Shown piece after piece: positions 52,398 to 61,028 of a DNA stretch of 64,000 nt. Below the pieces are notes generated by a model that was not told where the DNA came from, made no database searches, and was given only the letters and a program-made list of their open reading frames with translations. Location: positions 558,001 through 622,000 of the forward strand of contig NC_015321.1 in assembly GCF_000194605.1 (NCBI RefSeq). The letters run 5' to 3'. The DNA is from Fluviicola taffensis DSM 16823 (GTDB taxonomy: Bacteria; Bacteroidota; Bacteroidia; Flavobacteriales_D; Crocinitomicaceae). Each line of letters starts with the position of its first letter. Within the stretch, counting starts at the first letter, position 1. The position numbers and the translations under genes are program-made.

Positions 52398-53985
52398 CTT
52401 CGAGTTTGAATTCGCTCGTTGTATGGAATACTAAATCTGGATAATCTTTCTCTGCCATTTGAAGCAAGAAGGAAGTTTCAGCTAAGAAAACCAAATTTCC
52501 ATCTTTATCTTTCGCTAAATATTGAGATTTCGCACGCATGAAATCGTTCAACTGAGCTTCATTATCAGTTGTAATCCAACATGCTTTGTGATAGTTTTTA
52601 GGGACAAATCGACATTTCGCGCCGTATTCATGATCCAAACGGTAAGCAATTACTTCAAACTGAAGTTGGCCAACCGTTCCTATGATTTTTCTGTTTCCCG
52701 GTTGTTGAATAAACATTTGTGCAACTCCTTCATCCATCAACTGAGAAATTCCTTTCTCTAATTGCTTGGATTTCATTGGATCTAAATTCTCTAATTCTTG
52801 GAAAAGCTCTGGTGAAAAGCTCGGAATTCCTTTAAACATGAAATGTTCTCCTTCACTTAAGGTATCTCCAATTTTAAAATTTCCTGTATCGTACAAACCA
52901 ATCACATCTCCAGGAAATGCTTCATCAATCACACTTTTATCTTGAGCCATGAAAGACGTTGGATTCGCGAATTTGAATTTTTTATCCAAACGGACGTGAT
53001 TGTAGAAAGTATTTCGTTCAAACTTCCCAGAAACTATTCTTAAGAATGCAATACGATCGCGGTGTTTTGGATCTAAATTTGCGTGAATTTTAAACACGAA
53101 GCCAGAGAATTTTTTATCGGAAGGTTCAACACGTTTCAAATCAGTGTCTCTTCCTCTTGGAGAAGGCGAAATACGCACAAACGTATCTAACAATTCTTTC
53201 ACGCCAAAGTTATTTACAGCAGATCCGAAAAATACGGGAGCAACATCTCCAGAAAGATATTCTTCTCGATTAAACGCATCGTAAACGCCTTCAATTGTCT
53301 CCAATTCTTCTCTCAATTCTGCAGCAGGCTTATCCCCCACTAATTCATCTAACTCAGCTGAGTTAATATCTGAAAGTGAAACGATATCGGTAGAAATTTT
53401 TGTTTTATTCGCTGCAAATAAATTGATATTCTTATCGTAAATGTTATAAACACCTTTGAAACGATCTCCCATTCCAATGGGCCAAGCCAAAGGGCGAACG
53501 TGAATATCTAGGGAAGACTCCAACTCATCCAACAACTCGAATGGATCTTTTCCTTCACGGTCCATTTTATTGATGAAAATGATCACTGGAGTTTTACGCA
53601 TCCGACAAACTTCCATCAATCGCTTCGTTTGTTCTTCCACACCATTTGCGCAGTCGATTACCAAAATAACGCTATCAACAGCAGTCAATGTTCGGTAAGT
53701 ATCTTCTGCGAAATCCTTGTGACCAGGAGTATCGAGAATATTGATTTGTTTTCCAGAATATTGAAAAGCCATCACGGAAGTAGCAACCGAAATTCCACGT
53801 TGTTTTTCAATTTCCATGAAATCGGAAGTAGCCGTTTTCTTAATCTTATTGTTCTTAACAGCACCCGCAGATTGAATGGCGCCTCCAAAAAGCAACAACT
53901 TCTCAGTCAAAGTTGTCTTACCTGCATCGGGATGCGAAATAATACCAAATGTTCTGCGCTTTTCAATTTCTACGTCGTTGCTCAT
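52384..53985 (-). CDS. prfC: peptide chain release factor 3
   Basis: A 533-residue GTPase that recycles RF1/RF2 at termination. G-domain motifs: [44 protein letters not shown]; then a domain II ([11 protein letters not shown]...[26 protein letters not shown]) and a C-terminal domain III. The start [11 protein letters not shown] was chosen because a TATTTTTG box ends 4 bases before it, whereas the longer frame starts inside the promoter. The last codons lie within an interspersed palindrome, so the C-terminal KHA may be repeat-derived. Confidence 0.95.
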   Translation of the reverse strand: MSNDVEIEKRRTFGIISHPDAGKTTLTEKLLLFGGAIQSAGAVKNNKIKKTATSDFMEIEKQRGISVATSVMAFQYSGKQINILDTPGHKDFAEDTYRTLTAVDSVILVIDCANGVEEQTKRLMEVCRMRKTPVIIFINKMDREGKDPFELLDELESSLDIHVRPLAWPIGMGDRFKGVYNIYDKNINLFAANKTKISTDIVSLSDINSAELDELVGDKPAAELREELETIEGVYDAFNREEYLSGDVAPVFFGSAVNNFGVKELLDTFVRISPSPRGRDTDLKRVEPSDKKFSGFVFKIHANLDPKHRDRIAFLRIVSGKFERNTFYNHVRLDKKFKFANPTSFMAQDKSVIDEAFPGDVIGLYDTGNFKIGDTLSEGEHFMFKGIPSFSPELFQELENLDPMKSKQLEKGISQLMDEGVAQMFIQQPGNRKIIGTVGQLQFEVIAYRLDHEYGAKCRFVPKNYHKACWITTDNEAQLNDFMRAKSQYLAKDKDGNLVFLAETSFLLQMAEKDYPDLVFHTTSEFKLEAKHA

Positions 53986-53989
53986 GGCG

Positions 53990-53997
53990 CAAAAATA
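53990..53997 (-). promoter_or_regulatory. Bacteroidota -7 promoter box for prfC
   Basis: TATTTTTG on the minus strand, followed by CGCC and the ATG, the same spacing and the same four bases as at dusB. Implies a leaderless mRNA. Confidence 0.6.
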
Positions 53998-54083
53998 GTT
54001 CAAAAAATTTAAACGAGTTCAAATGGTTCAAGGGTTCAAACAATTTCAACTTTTGAACATTTTGAACTTTTGAACATTTGAAC
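53998..54083. repeat. GTTCAA/TTGAAC inverted array
   Basis: Four GTTCAA copies (53998, 54017, 54026, 54034) are followed by four TTGAAC copies (54053, 54062, 54070, 54078). The two halves can pair into a long imperfect hairpin. The array ends one base before the porP-like stop codon. Confidence 0.9.
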
Positions 54084-54084
54084 C

Positions 54085-54999
54085 TTATTTCAGCTGGTAA
54101 GAAAGAACGATTTCGTGAGTTCCGTTATTGGTAATTGAACCCACATGATTATTCAAATAAAACTCATAGGTGTAACCTACTCTAAATTTACCCAAAATAT
54201 CATAACCAATCATTGGACCAATTGCGACCATACCACTAAAATCAGGAAACGAAGACGTACATCCAAACCAGAAGTTTTCCTTAAACCTTGCCTCTAGTGC
54301 AATAATGGTCCCAATGGTATAATAATTAACATACGTCTGAAGTCTAGGGGTTAACTTCCACTTTTCTCCCAAACCGAAGGCGTAATCTGCAAATAACCAA
54401 ATCTGAGGCCGCTGTTTAATACTGTAAATTGAATCTCTGAATGAACCACCATTCAACTGTGTCCCACTCAAACCAACATTCCACTTTTCTGAATGCAAAG
54501 CAATTCCGAAGTCACATTGGAAAACAGGATTATAGGTTCTATTTATAGCAGCGGGATCTGGAATTTGAGAAAAAACCAACTTTGAAAAGTCAGTTTTTAA
54601 CGTTTTTATTCCGCCAGATGCTCCAATTGATAAAAACATCTTTTTAATCGGGATGTGGTACGCATAGGACAACATAGCACTGTGTGATTTAGTGTAACCA
54701 ATCACGTCGTATTCATAACTGGCTCCAATACCACTGTTAATTTTGTCGATTTTCGCGGCATAATTTGTCCATAAAGTTGTTGGTGCTCCATTAATTCTTG
54801 TCCATTGATTTCGCCACTGGACGTTTGCATGGTGCTTGTAAATTGCCCCCGTCATTGCAGGATTAGTATGCATGTATTGATTCCAGAAAAATGAGGATCT
54901 TGGTTCTTCTTGTGCAATAGAATTAATAGATAGAATCAATCCAGATATTAAGGTGATAAAAAGGCGTCCCGGATTACCAGGATGAATAGTTAAGTTCAT
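54085..54999 (-). CDS. PorP/SprF family outer-membrane protein
   Basis: A 304-residue beta-barrel protein of the PorP/SprF family, which anchors or helps export T9SS type B cargo. A signal-like N-terminus is preceded by a few residues (MNLTIHPGNPGRLFITLISGLILSINSIAQ). The mature part begins FFWNQYMHTNPAMTGAIYKHHANVQWRNQWTRINGAPTTLWTNY, the family hallmark, and continues with amphipathic strands to LSYQLK. A companion cargo gene with a type B domain is not adjacent, but two lie at 31-37 kb. It is a single gene. Confidence 0.88.
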   Translation of the reverse strand: MNLTIHPGNPGRLFITLISGLILSINSIAQEEPRSSFFWNQYMHTNPAMTGAIYKHHANVQWRNQWTRINGAPTTLWTNYAAKIDKINSGIGASYEYDVIGYTKSHSAMLSYAYHIPIKKMFLSIGASGGIKTLKTDFSKLVFSQIPDPAAINRTYNPVFQCDFGIALHSEKWNVGLSGTQLNGGSFRDSIYSIKQRPQIWLFADYAFGLGEKWKLTPRLQTYVNYYTIGTIIALEARFKENFWFGCTSSFPDFSGMVAIGPMIGYDILGKFRVGYTYEFYLNNHVGSITNNGTHEIVLSYQLK

Positions 55000-55042
55000 T
55001 CATTTTCAATTTAGATTGCTAACATAGTAAAAACAGATTAAT

Positions 55043-55050
55043 TATCTTCG
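55043..55050 (+). promoter_or_regulatory. possible -7 box for ung (TATCTTCG variant)
   Basis: TATCTTCG, one base off TAnnTTTG, 4 bases before the ATG; leaderless spacing as for dusB and prfC. Confidence 0.4.
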
Positions 55051-55054
55051 TCCA

Positions 55055-55729
55055 ATGAAAGTTTCTATTCATCCGTCTTGGGAAAAAGCACTTCATCATT
55101 CATTTGAAGCCCCTTATTTTGAAAATTTAACCCGTTTTGTAAAAGACGAGTATGGTCGATTTTCCAATCAAATTTTTCCAGAAGGAAAATACATTTTCAG
55201 GGCTTTCGACAGCTGTCCTTTTGATCAAATCAAAGTGGTAGTTTTGGGACAGGACCCATATCCTACCAGAGGTCACGCACATGGATTATGTTTTAGTTGT
55301 GATTCTCATGTGCGTCCATTACCAAAAAGTCTACAGAATATTTTCAAAGAACTGGAAGCCGATTTGGGAATTCCCGCTCCACCAAATGGAGATTTGAATC
55401 ATTGGGCGAATCAGGGAGTTTTGCTGTTGAATTCACTTTTAACCGTACGTGAAGGTCAACCACTTTCTCATGCAAACCAAGGTTGGGAAAAATTCACGGA
55501 TGATGTGATCCAGAAAATCAATGACGAGTTGGAAGGTGTGATTTTTGTTTTGTGGGGATCTCCTGCTCAAGCAAAGGCTTCAAGAGTAAATCCGAATAAG
55601 CATTTCATTTTGAGAGCACCTCATCCATCTCCCCTATCTGCATATCGCGGATTTTTCGGAAGTAAGCCTTTTTCAACGATTAATGGGATTTTGACTCAGA
55701 GAGGGAAGACACCAATTAAATGGGCTTAA
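55055..55729 (+). CDS. ung: uracil-DNA glycosylase, family 1
   Basis: A 224-residue repair enzyme removing uracil from DNA. The catalytic Asp is D67 in LGQDPYPTRGHAHGLCFS, and the second motif HPSPLSAYRGFFGSKPF carries the catalytic His. LLLNSLLTVREGQPLSH and VIFVLWGSPAQAKA agree with the family. Length is normal. Single gene, followed by a 250-base gap with an imperfect inverted repeat. Confidence 0.97.
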   Translation: MKVSIHPSWEKALHHSFEAPYFENLTRFVKDEYGRFSNQIFPEGKYIFRAFDSCPFDQIKVVVLGQDPYPTRGHAHGLCFSCDSHVRPLPKSLQNIFKELEADLGIPAPPNGDLNHWANQGVLLLNSLLTVREGQPLSHANQGWEKFTDDVIQKINDELEGVIFVLWGSPAQAKASRVNPNKHFILRAPHPSPLSAYRGFFGSKPFSTINGILTQRGKTPIKWA

Positions 55730-55776
55730 CTTAAGTTTCTTAATGCTTTTCACCAGGATGAAAGTCATCTTTAAAA

Positions 55777-55875
55777 TTTTCCCACGGAGGAACACGGATT
55801 CGTCTGCTGAGGTGGACGAACACGGGCGTTTAAAACACATGCTTCCGTGAACTTCAGTGCTCCTCTGTGGGAGAA
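55777..55875. repeat. imperfect inverted repeat, CCCACGGAGG type
   Basis: TCCCACGGAGGAACAC (55780-55795) pairs with GTGCTCCTCTGTGGGA (55857-55872) with one mismatch and one wobble pair. It resembles the widespread CACGGAG...CTCTGTG intergenic repeats seen in many bacterial genomes. It lies in the gap between ung and hemE. Confidence 0.7.
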
Positions 55876-55966
55876 AAATAAGTAATACTTTTATTGTAGT
55901 TAAGAAATCTATTTGCATTTCAAAACTTTCCCCTCGTTACTTCCCTTATCTTTTGTTATAAAAAAG

Positions 55967-55974
55967 TACTTTTG
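55967..55974 (+). promoter_or_regulatory. Bacteroidota -7 promoter box for hemE
   Basis: TACTTTTG matches TAnnTTTG with 5 bases to the ATG; leaderless spacing. Confidence 0.6.
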
Positions 55975-55979
55975 CACCA

Positions 55980-57017
55980 ATGAAATTGCAAAATGATTTA
56001 ATCTTACGCGCTGCAAAAGGCGAAGATATTGAACGTTACCCAGTTTGGTTAATGCGTCAAGCGGGAAGAATATTACCAGAATACCGTGCAGTACGCGAAA
56101 GTGTGAGCGGATTTAAGGAGTTGGTTGAAACACCGGCTTTGGCTGCTGAAGTAACGATACAACCTGTAGATATTTTGGGGGTTGACGCCGCAATTATCTT
56201 TTCAGATATTTTAGTAGTTCCTGAAGCGATGAATGTTCCCTACCAAATGATCGAAAAACGCGGTCCTTGGTTTGAACATACGATTCGTTCGGAAGAAGAA
56301 GCAAAACGATTGGAGTTTGATTTTGATATCGAAGATCGATTGGGATATGTTCTCGAAGCAATTAAACTAACAGTAAAGCAATTAGACGGAAGAGTTCCGG
56401 TAATTGGATTTGCAGGAGCACCTTGGACTATTTTATGCTATATGGTAGAAGGACATGGCTCCAAAACATTTAGCGAAGCACGGAAGTTATTGTATACCAA
56501 TCCAACTTTGGCACATCAATTGTTACAGCACGTTACAGATGTTACAATTGCTTATTTAAAAGCACAAGTTAAAGCTGGAGCAAGTATGATACAAGTTTTT
56601 GATTCATGGGCTGGAATATTAGGAACAGAACAGTACGCGACTTTTTCTCTTCCTTATTTGTCTCAAATAGCTTCGGCTATTGAAGATGTTCCTGTTACCT
56701 TGTTTTCAAAAGGAGCAATCACTTCTATCCCTGCATTGGCAAAATTAGATTGTAATACAATTGGGCTCGATTGGAACATGGATGTTGCAGCAATGAGAGC
56801 TTTGGTGGGCAATTCAAAAACCTTACAAGGCAATTTAGATCCTTGTGCATTATACGGTTCTCATCAAAGTATTGAGTTGGAAACAATAAAAATGTTAAAT
56901 TCGTTCGGCAATAATCAAAGACATATTGTAAATTTAGGCCACGGTGTTTATCCGGATGTCGACCCAGAAAAGGTAAAAACATTCATTAAAACTGTAAAAT
57001 CTTATGAAACCAAATAG
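55980..57017 (+). CDS. hemE: uroporphyrinogen decarboxylase
   Basis: A 345-residue heme-pathway enzyme that turns uroporphyrinogen III into coproporphyrinogen III. The N-terminal [19 protein letters not shown] (substrate-binding Arg) and [11 protein letters not shown] (catalytic Asp) are diagnostic; further [22 protein letters not shown] and [19 protein letters not shown] agree. A TACTTTTG box sits 5 bases before the ATG. The OmpA gene follows one base after its stop. Confidence 0.97.
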   Translation: MKLQNDLILRAAKGEDIERYPVWLMRQAGRILPEYRAVRESVSGFKELVETPALAAEVTIQPVDILGVDAAIIFSDILVVPEAMNVPYQMIEKRGPWFEHTIRSEEEAKRLEFDFDIEDRLGYVLEAIKLTVKQLDGRVPVIGFAGAPWTILCYMVEGHGSKTFSEARKLLYTNPTLAHQLLQHVTDVTIAYLKAQVKAGASMIQVFDSWAGILGTEQYATFSLPYLSQIASAIEDVPVTLFSKGAITSIPALAKLDCNTIGLDWNMDVAAMRALVGNSKTLQGNLDPCALYGSHQSIELETIKMLNSFGNNQRHIVNLGHGVYPDVDPEKVKTFIKTVKSYETK

Positions 57018-57018
57018 T

Positions 57019-58194
57019 ATGAAACTAAAACAACTTGTTGCATTCACCGCATTAATTGGCTTGCCACTTTTTGCTTCTGCACAAAAAGAAGATAATCTTG
57101 TTGATAATGGCGGATTTGAATCAAGTACTGGGAAACCAAAAAAAATAGGCCAAATTGATTTAGCAACGGGATGGATATCTCCAACTGGTTCTAGAGCTGA
57201 TTATTTTATGAGCGACTCAAAACTTCCGGATGTTGGAGTTCCTGAAAATGCGTTCGGAAAAGAACAAGCGAAAGAAGGTGAAAACTACGCTGGAATTGTA
57301 GCTTTTTCGTATGGTAATAAAATGCCTCGATCTTATATCATGGCAAAATTGAAAACGCCTTTGAAAAAAGATGTCACTTATTGCATTTCTTTCTACGTTT
57401 CCATGTCTGAAGCTTCCAAATATGCTTGTAATCAAATTGGAGCTAACATTTCGAAAAAAGCATTTGGAACAGATCAAAAAGTTCATTTAATTGACCAGAC
57501 ACAAATTCAACACCCAGATAACAAAGTATTTAACGCTACTTATAACTGGGAAAAAGTATGTGGTTCTTACAAAGCTGAAGGCGGTGAAAAATTCTTGACT
57601 ATTGGAAACTTCACTTCTGATCAAGACACGAAATACGAAACAAATAAAAAACCGAAAGATTCAAAAATCACTCAAATCGTTGCGGCGTATTATTACATCG
57701 ACGAAGTTGTTGTAACAATGTTGGATAAAGATGGTGAATGCAAATGTTATACAGATGACAAAGACAAAAATGAACAATCTACAACAGTTTACATGAAACA
57801 AGTTGCTGATAACGATAAAATGTCTACAAAAGATCGTATCGAAAAACAAGAAGTTTATTTTGGATTTGGAAAAACATTCCTTACTCCACAAGCGAAAGCA
57901 GCTTTGGATATCGTTGCAAAAGTAATGACTGAAAATCCTACGATGTCAATTACAGTTATTGGGTCGAACAACGAAGAAGAAGATAAATTGGCAGAGAAAA
58001 AAGATTTCTATGCTGATATGGATACCAAACGAAATCAAGCAGTAAAAGAATATCTACTTTCCAAAGGAATTAGTGCTACACGCTTGAAATCTGAAAGTAA
58101 AGGCAATGAAGAACCAAGTCCAGAAATAAAAGAATCAGACGATGAGGATTTGAAATTAGCTAAGAACAGACGAGTTATCTTTAAGGTTAACTAG
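57019..58194 (+). CDS. OmpA-family protein
   Basis: A 391-residue exported protein. Signal peptide MKLKQLVAFTALIGLPLFASAQ; then residues about 25-240 form a carbohydrate-binding-like beta sandwich (NLVDNGGFESSTGKPKKIG, then TYCISFYVSMSEA). The C-terminal OmpA domain (about 275-391) has VYFGFGKTFLTPQAKAALDIVAKVMTENPTMSITVIG and the NQAVKEYLLSKGISATRLKSES...NRRVIFKV motif that binds peptidoglycan. A start at 57004 overlapping hemE is possible. It is coupled to hemE by position only; a link to heme is not suggested. Confidence 0.85.
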   Translation: MKLKQLVAFTALIGLPLFASAQKEDNLVDNGGFESSTGKPKKIGQIDLATGWISPTGSRADYFMSDSKLPDVGVPENAFGKEQAKEGENYAGIVAFSYGNKMPRSYIMAKLKTPLKKDVTYCISFYVSMSEASKYACNQIGANISKKAFGTDQKVHLIDQTQIQHPDNKVFNATYNWEKVCGSYKAEGGEKFLTIGNFTSDQDTKYETNKKPKDSKITQIVAAYYYIDEVVVTMLDKDGECKCYTDDKDKNEQSTTVYMKQVADNDKMSTKDRIEKQEVYFGFGKTFLTPQAKAALDIVAKVMTENPTMSITVIGSNNEEEDKLAEKKDFYADMDTKRNQAVKEYLLSKGISATRLKSESKGNEEPSPEIKESDDEDLKLAKNRRVIFKVN

Positions 58195-58215
58195 TCTTTA
58201 CTCAATAACGAATAC

Positions 58216-58246
58216 AAAAACCATCAGTCATTGGCTGGTGGTTTTT
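58216..58246 (+). terminator. rho-independent terminator of the hemE-ompA unit
   Basis: AAAAACCATCAG pairs with CTGGTGGTTTTT (12 bp with one T-G pair) followed by T-rich sequence. Confidence 0.88.
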
Positions 58247-58291
58247 CTTTTATTATAAAGTTTAAACTATTTCCACCAATGAACTTTCTCT

Positions 58292-58519
58292 ATGCAAAAC
58301 ACTTTTCCTATTTACAGAAAACTAGAAGGCTTCAATCGTTTTTATAAGATTGAAAGTGCTGATTTATTTATTGAAATATCCATCCGGAATGGCATTCCTC
58401 ATTCGGAAACAATTCAAGCAATTCAATTTCCAGAAAAGCTTCGAATTCAGGATATGATTGCATTCAACTTCAATTACGTGGAAATGAGTGAAGAGGAGAT
58501 TGCAAATTATTTCAACTAA
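58292..58519 (+). CDS. short hypothetical protein
   Basis: A 75-residue cytosolic protein: MQNTFPIYRKLEGFNRFYKI at the start, then DLFIEISIRNGIPHSETIQ and an acidic tail EMSEEEIANYF. It lies between two terminators, and no other ORF competes. No family recognised. Confidence 0.5.
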   Translation: MQNTFPIYRKLEGFNRFYKIESADLFIEISIRNGIPHSETIQAIQFPEKLRIQDMIAFNFNYVEMSEEEIANYFN

Positions 58520-58521
58520 AA

Positions 58522-58560
58522 AATCCATCCGTCTCGATTTCTCACGAGAGCGAATGGATT
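58522..58560. terminator. imperfect hairpin, possible bidirectional terminator
   Basis: AATCCAT pairs with ATGGATT and TCTCG with CGAGA inside, between two convergent genes. Confidence 0.55.
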
Positions 58561-58581
58561 CCAAATTATTTTCTAGTTTCT

Positions 58582-59688
58582 TTAGTCCAATACAATACGA
58601 GAAACTGCTGCTCCCATTTGAATAAAATACACTCCTTTTTTTGCAGTACTTAAATCCAATTCAGTTGTTCCAGCAGAAATAGTTTGCTCCAAAATCACTG
58701 ACCCTTTCAAATCTAAAACCTTTACCAATCCTGCATTTCCTCCTATAAGCTTAATCAATCCATTGGAAGGGTTTGGACTAATCGTAAATTCGGGAACAGT
58801 ATTCTTAGCTAAACCGAGTGTAGCTGGATTGGAATGATTCCATTTCCGCAAGAATAACCACACTTCAATCATTTCAGTAATATCATTCACTGGTTTATAT
58901 AAATAGACATGATCTGCTCCATTGAATCTCCACAACTCCAAAGATGCCGTTGGATTACAATTGTCATAAACAAAACGATCAATCGTAATACCATCATTTG
59001 CTACATCTGGAAGTCTTGTAGAATCTGCCGTTGCATCACATCCATGAACACCTCTCCAAAAATTAATTGTTTCAGGAACTAAACTCAATGAAGGCAAAGC
59101 TGATCCATCATAAGGAACTGTTCCGTCTGCTGTTCCATGTAAATGAATGACAGGAGTTTTATAGGAAGGAACACATGAATTAATATCTGAAGTTGGCATT
59201 GTTCCTGCCATTGCTCCAATTGCAGCAATTCGATTATTCATCAAACAAGCCATGTGGTGCGACATAATCGAACCCATCGAGAAACCAGTTGCATATACAC
59301 GCGCTGGATTCACATTGTAATCTGCTAATCCTTTGTTGATTAATTCGTGCATAAAACTAATATCATCAGCCGTACTTCCTAAAAGTGTTCCGTTATTCCA
59401 TCCTGCTGCGCCAAAACCGTTATTCAATGCTTGTGGATAAACCGTTATTACACGAGCTGTATCCGCAATGTTGTTGAACCCTGCACCAACCATATCGGTA
59501 TTTGTACCTCCCAATCCATGCATAATGATAATCATATCTGGATTTTCTGTTTGAGCATTAAATCCTACTGGAATGTATAATTTGTAAGTTCTGGTAACCC
59601 CTCCAATAGAAATGGTCTCATCGGTGAGTTGACTAAATGCAAGAGAAGCGCTAAATAATAACGCAAAACATGTAAAGATTTTATTCAT
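58582..59688 (-). CDS. alpha/beta-hydrolase of the feruloyl esterase/PHB depolymerase type, T9SS type A cargo
   Basis: A 368-residue secreted protein with signal peptide MNKIFTCFALLFSASLAFSQ. The hydrolase domain (residues about 22-275) has YIPVGFNAQTENPDMIIIMHGLGG, the nucleophile elbow GFSMGS, the Asp segment HLHGTADGTVPYDG and the His in NGADHVYLY. This is the LpqC/PHB depolymerase/feruloyl esterase family. Residues about 295-368 form a type A T9SS sorting domain (FTISPNPSNGLIKLIGG...KKGVYFIQM...SRIVLD). The substrate is unknown. Confidence 0.85.
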   Translation of the reverse strand: MNKIFTCFALLFSASLAFSQLTDETISIGGVTRTYKLYIPVGFNAQTENPDMIIIMHGLGGTNTDMVGAGFNNIADTARVITVYPQALNNGFGAAGWNNGTLLGSTADDISFMHELINKGLADYNVNPARVYATGFSMGSIMSHHMACLMNNRIAAIGAMAGTMPTSDINSCVPSYKTPVIHLHGTADGTVPYDGSALPSLSLVPETINFWRGVHGCDATADSTRLPDVANDGITIDRFVYDNCNPTASLELWRFNGADHVYLYKPVNDITEMIEVWLFLRKWNHSNPATLGLAKNTVPEFTISPNPSNGLIKLIGGNAGLVKVLDLKGSVILEQTISAGTTELDLSTAKKGVYFIQMGAAVSRIVLD

Positions 59689-59747
59689 AGTAGATTTTTA
59701 ACCAAAATTAATTTAATTTTAGTGACGAACAAAAATACAGATAACAG

Positions 59748-60197
59748 GTGTATAAATTATCCAGTTTGTTGATACTACTTTTACTGCTTATTTCTTGTAC
59801 GCTTACTGGCGAACAGGAGAATCGACTGAGCAAACAACTTTCTAAATATATCAAGTCATACAACACCCATAACACACTGGAATACGCTGGGTTAACACAT
59901 CCATCCGCTGTTAAGTACTATACAGCTCTGGGAGATTCTAATTTTATAAATCATTTTGGATTAGATATTGAAAATGAGGGTGCAGAACTTGATAACCTGC
60001 TTTATCGTGAAATGAAAACAGACGGAAATTGGATGGAACGGAAATATACCATTGAACGGAAAACGATCGAAGAAAATAACCGCTCTTACGAACTTTATGC
60101 TCTATCCTCGGATGGAGGAGACAATTGGTTTTTCCTTACTGAAGACGATTATTTTCTCGATAAAATACCACTAAAAAAACGACTATTCTCCAAGTAA
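59748..60197 (+). CDS. lipoprotein of unknown function
   Basis: A 149-residue protein beginning at GTG (no in-frame ATG nearby) with a lipoprotein signal: SSLLILLLLLISCTLTG, Cys about residue 17. The mature 130 residues are acidic and polar (ENRLSKQLSKYIKSYNTHNTLEYAGLTHPSAVKYY) and end NWFFLTEDDYFLDKIPLKKRLF. It starts a three-gene operon with two barrel proteins, three bases before the next gene. Confidence 0.65.
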   Translation: MYKLSSLLILLLLLISCTLTGEQENRLSKQLSKYIKSYNTHNTLEYAGLTHPSAVKYYTALGDSNFINHFGLDIENEGAELDNLLYREMKTDGNWMERKYTIERKTIEENNRSYELYALSSDGGDNWFFLTEDDYFLDKIPLKKRLFSK

Positions 60198-60200
60198 TTC

Positions 60201-61028
60201 ATGATTCGACTTTCACTACTTCTGCTATTATTCACTTGCTCCGCTATCCATACGTTGAGTCAAGGGTGGAATCCCGTGGGTTCTCGATCTGCTTCATTGG
60301 CAAATACCAGTGTTTGTTTAGATGATGTGTGGGCATATCATCACAATCCGGGAGCTGCAGCTTCTATTAAAACAATTTCGATTGGAACTTATTACGAAAC
60401 CCGATTTTTGACTAAAGAATTACAAACGCAAGCTTTAGCCCTTGCCATTCCATTGAAAGTTGGAGTAATTTCGGCTGGAGCACAATTTTTCGGTTACCAA
60501 CAATATCGAAATACCAGAGCAGGATTGGGTTATAGTATGAAATTTACAGACTTCCTACAAGTTGGCGTTCAGGGAAATGTACAAGCACTGAGATTAGGTG
60601 GAAATTATGGTTCTACAATTAGCGGAACGATAGAAGCAGGTCTTTTGGCGAAAATTTCGGAAAAATGGAGTGCCGGAGTTTCGGTTATGAATATTGGACG
60701 ACAACGCATCAATCCAATATCCGATCGTTTTGCAACCGTTTTACGTGCAGGATGTCAGTACAAACCTTCCAAAAAAGTGTCAATTTTTGCAGAAGTTGAA
60801 AAACAGGTAATTACTAAAATATCCTTCAAAGGTGCAGTTGAATATCAGCCTATTGACGCTTTATACATTCGATTGGGAGCTCACAGTGGTCCCATGGAAT
60901 TTGCATTCGGATTAGGATATAAAATAGCTGGATTTTCTATCGATTTGGGATCCAAATACCACCAAACACTCGGTTGGTCTCCCAATTTTGGCTTAAACTA
61001 CCAATTCAAAGAACATGCAAAAAAATAG
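60201..61028 (+). CDS. outer-membrane beta-barrel protein (PorV/PorQ/FadL-like)
   Basis: A 275-residue protein with a signal peptide (MIRLSLLLLLFTCSAIHTLSQ). It begins GWNPVGSRSASLANTSVCLDDVWAYHHNPGAAASI, as in PorV/PorQ-type FadL-fold barrels, and shows repeated amphipathic strands. Together with the HHH barrel downstream, which overlaps its 3' end by 14 bases, it probably forms an envelope unit. Confidence 0.7.
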   Translation: MIRLSLLLLLFTCSAIHTLSQGWNPVGSRSASLANTSVCLDDVWAYHHNPGAAASIKTISIGTYYETRFLTKELQTQALALAIPLKVGVISAGAQFFGYQQYRNTRAGLGYSMKFTDFLQVGVQGNVQALRLGGNYGSTISGTIEAGLLAKISEKWSAGVSVMNIGRQRINPISDRFATVLRAGCQYKPSKKVSIFAEVEKQVITKISFKGAVEYQPIDALYIRLGAHSGPMEFAFGLGYKIAGFSIDLGSKYHQTLGWSPNFGLNYQFKEHAKK

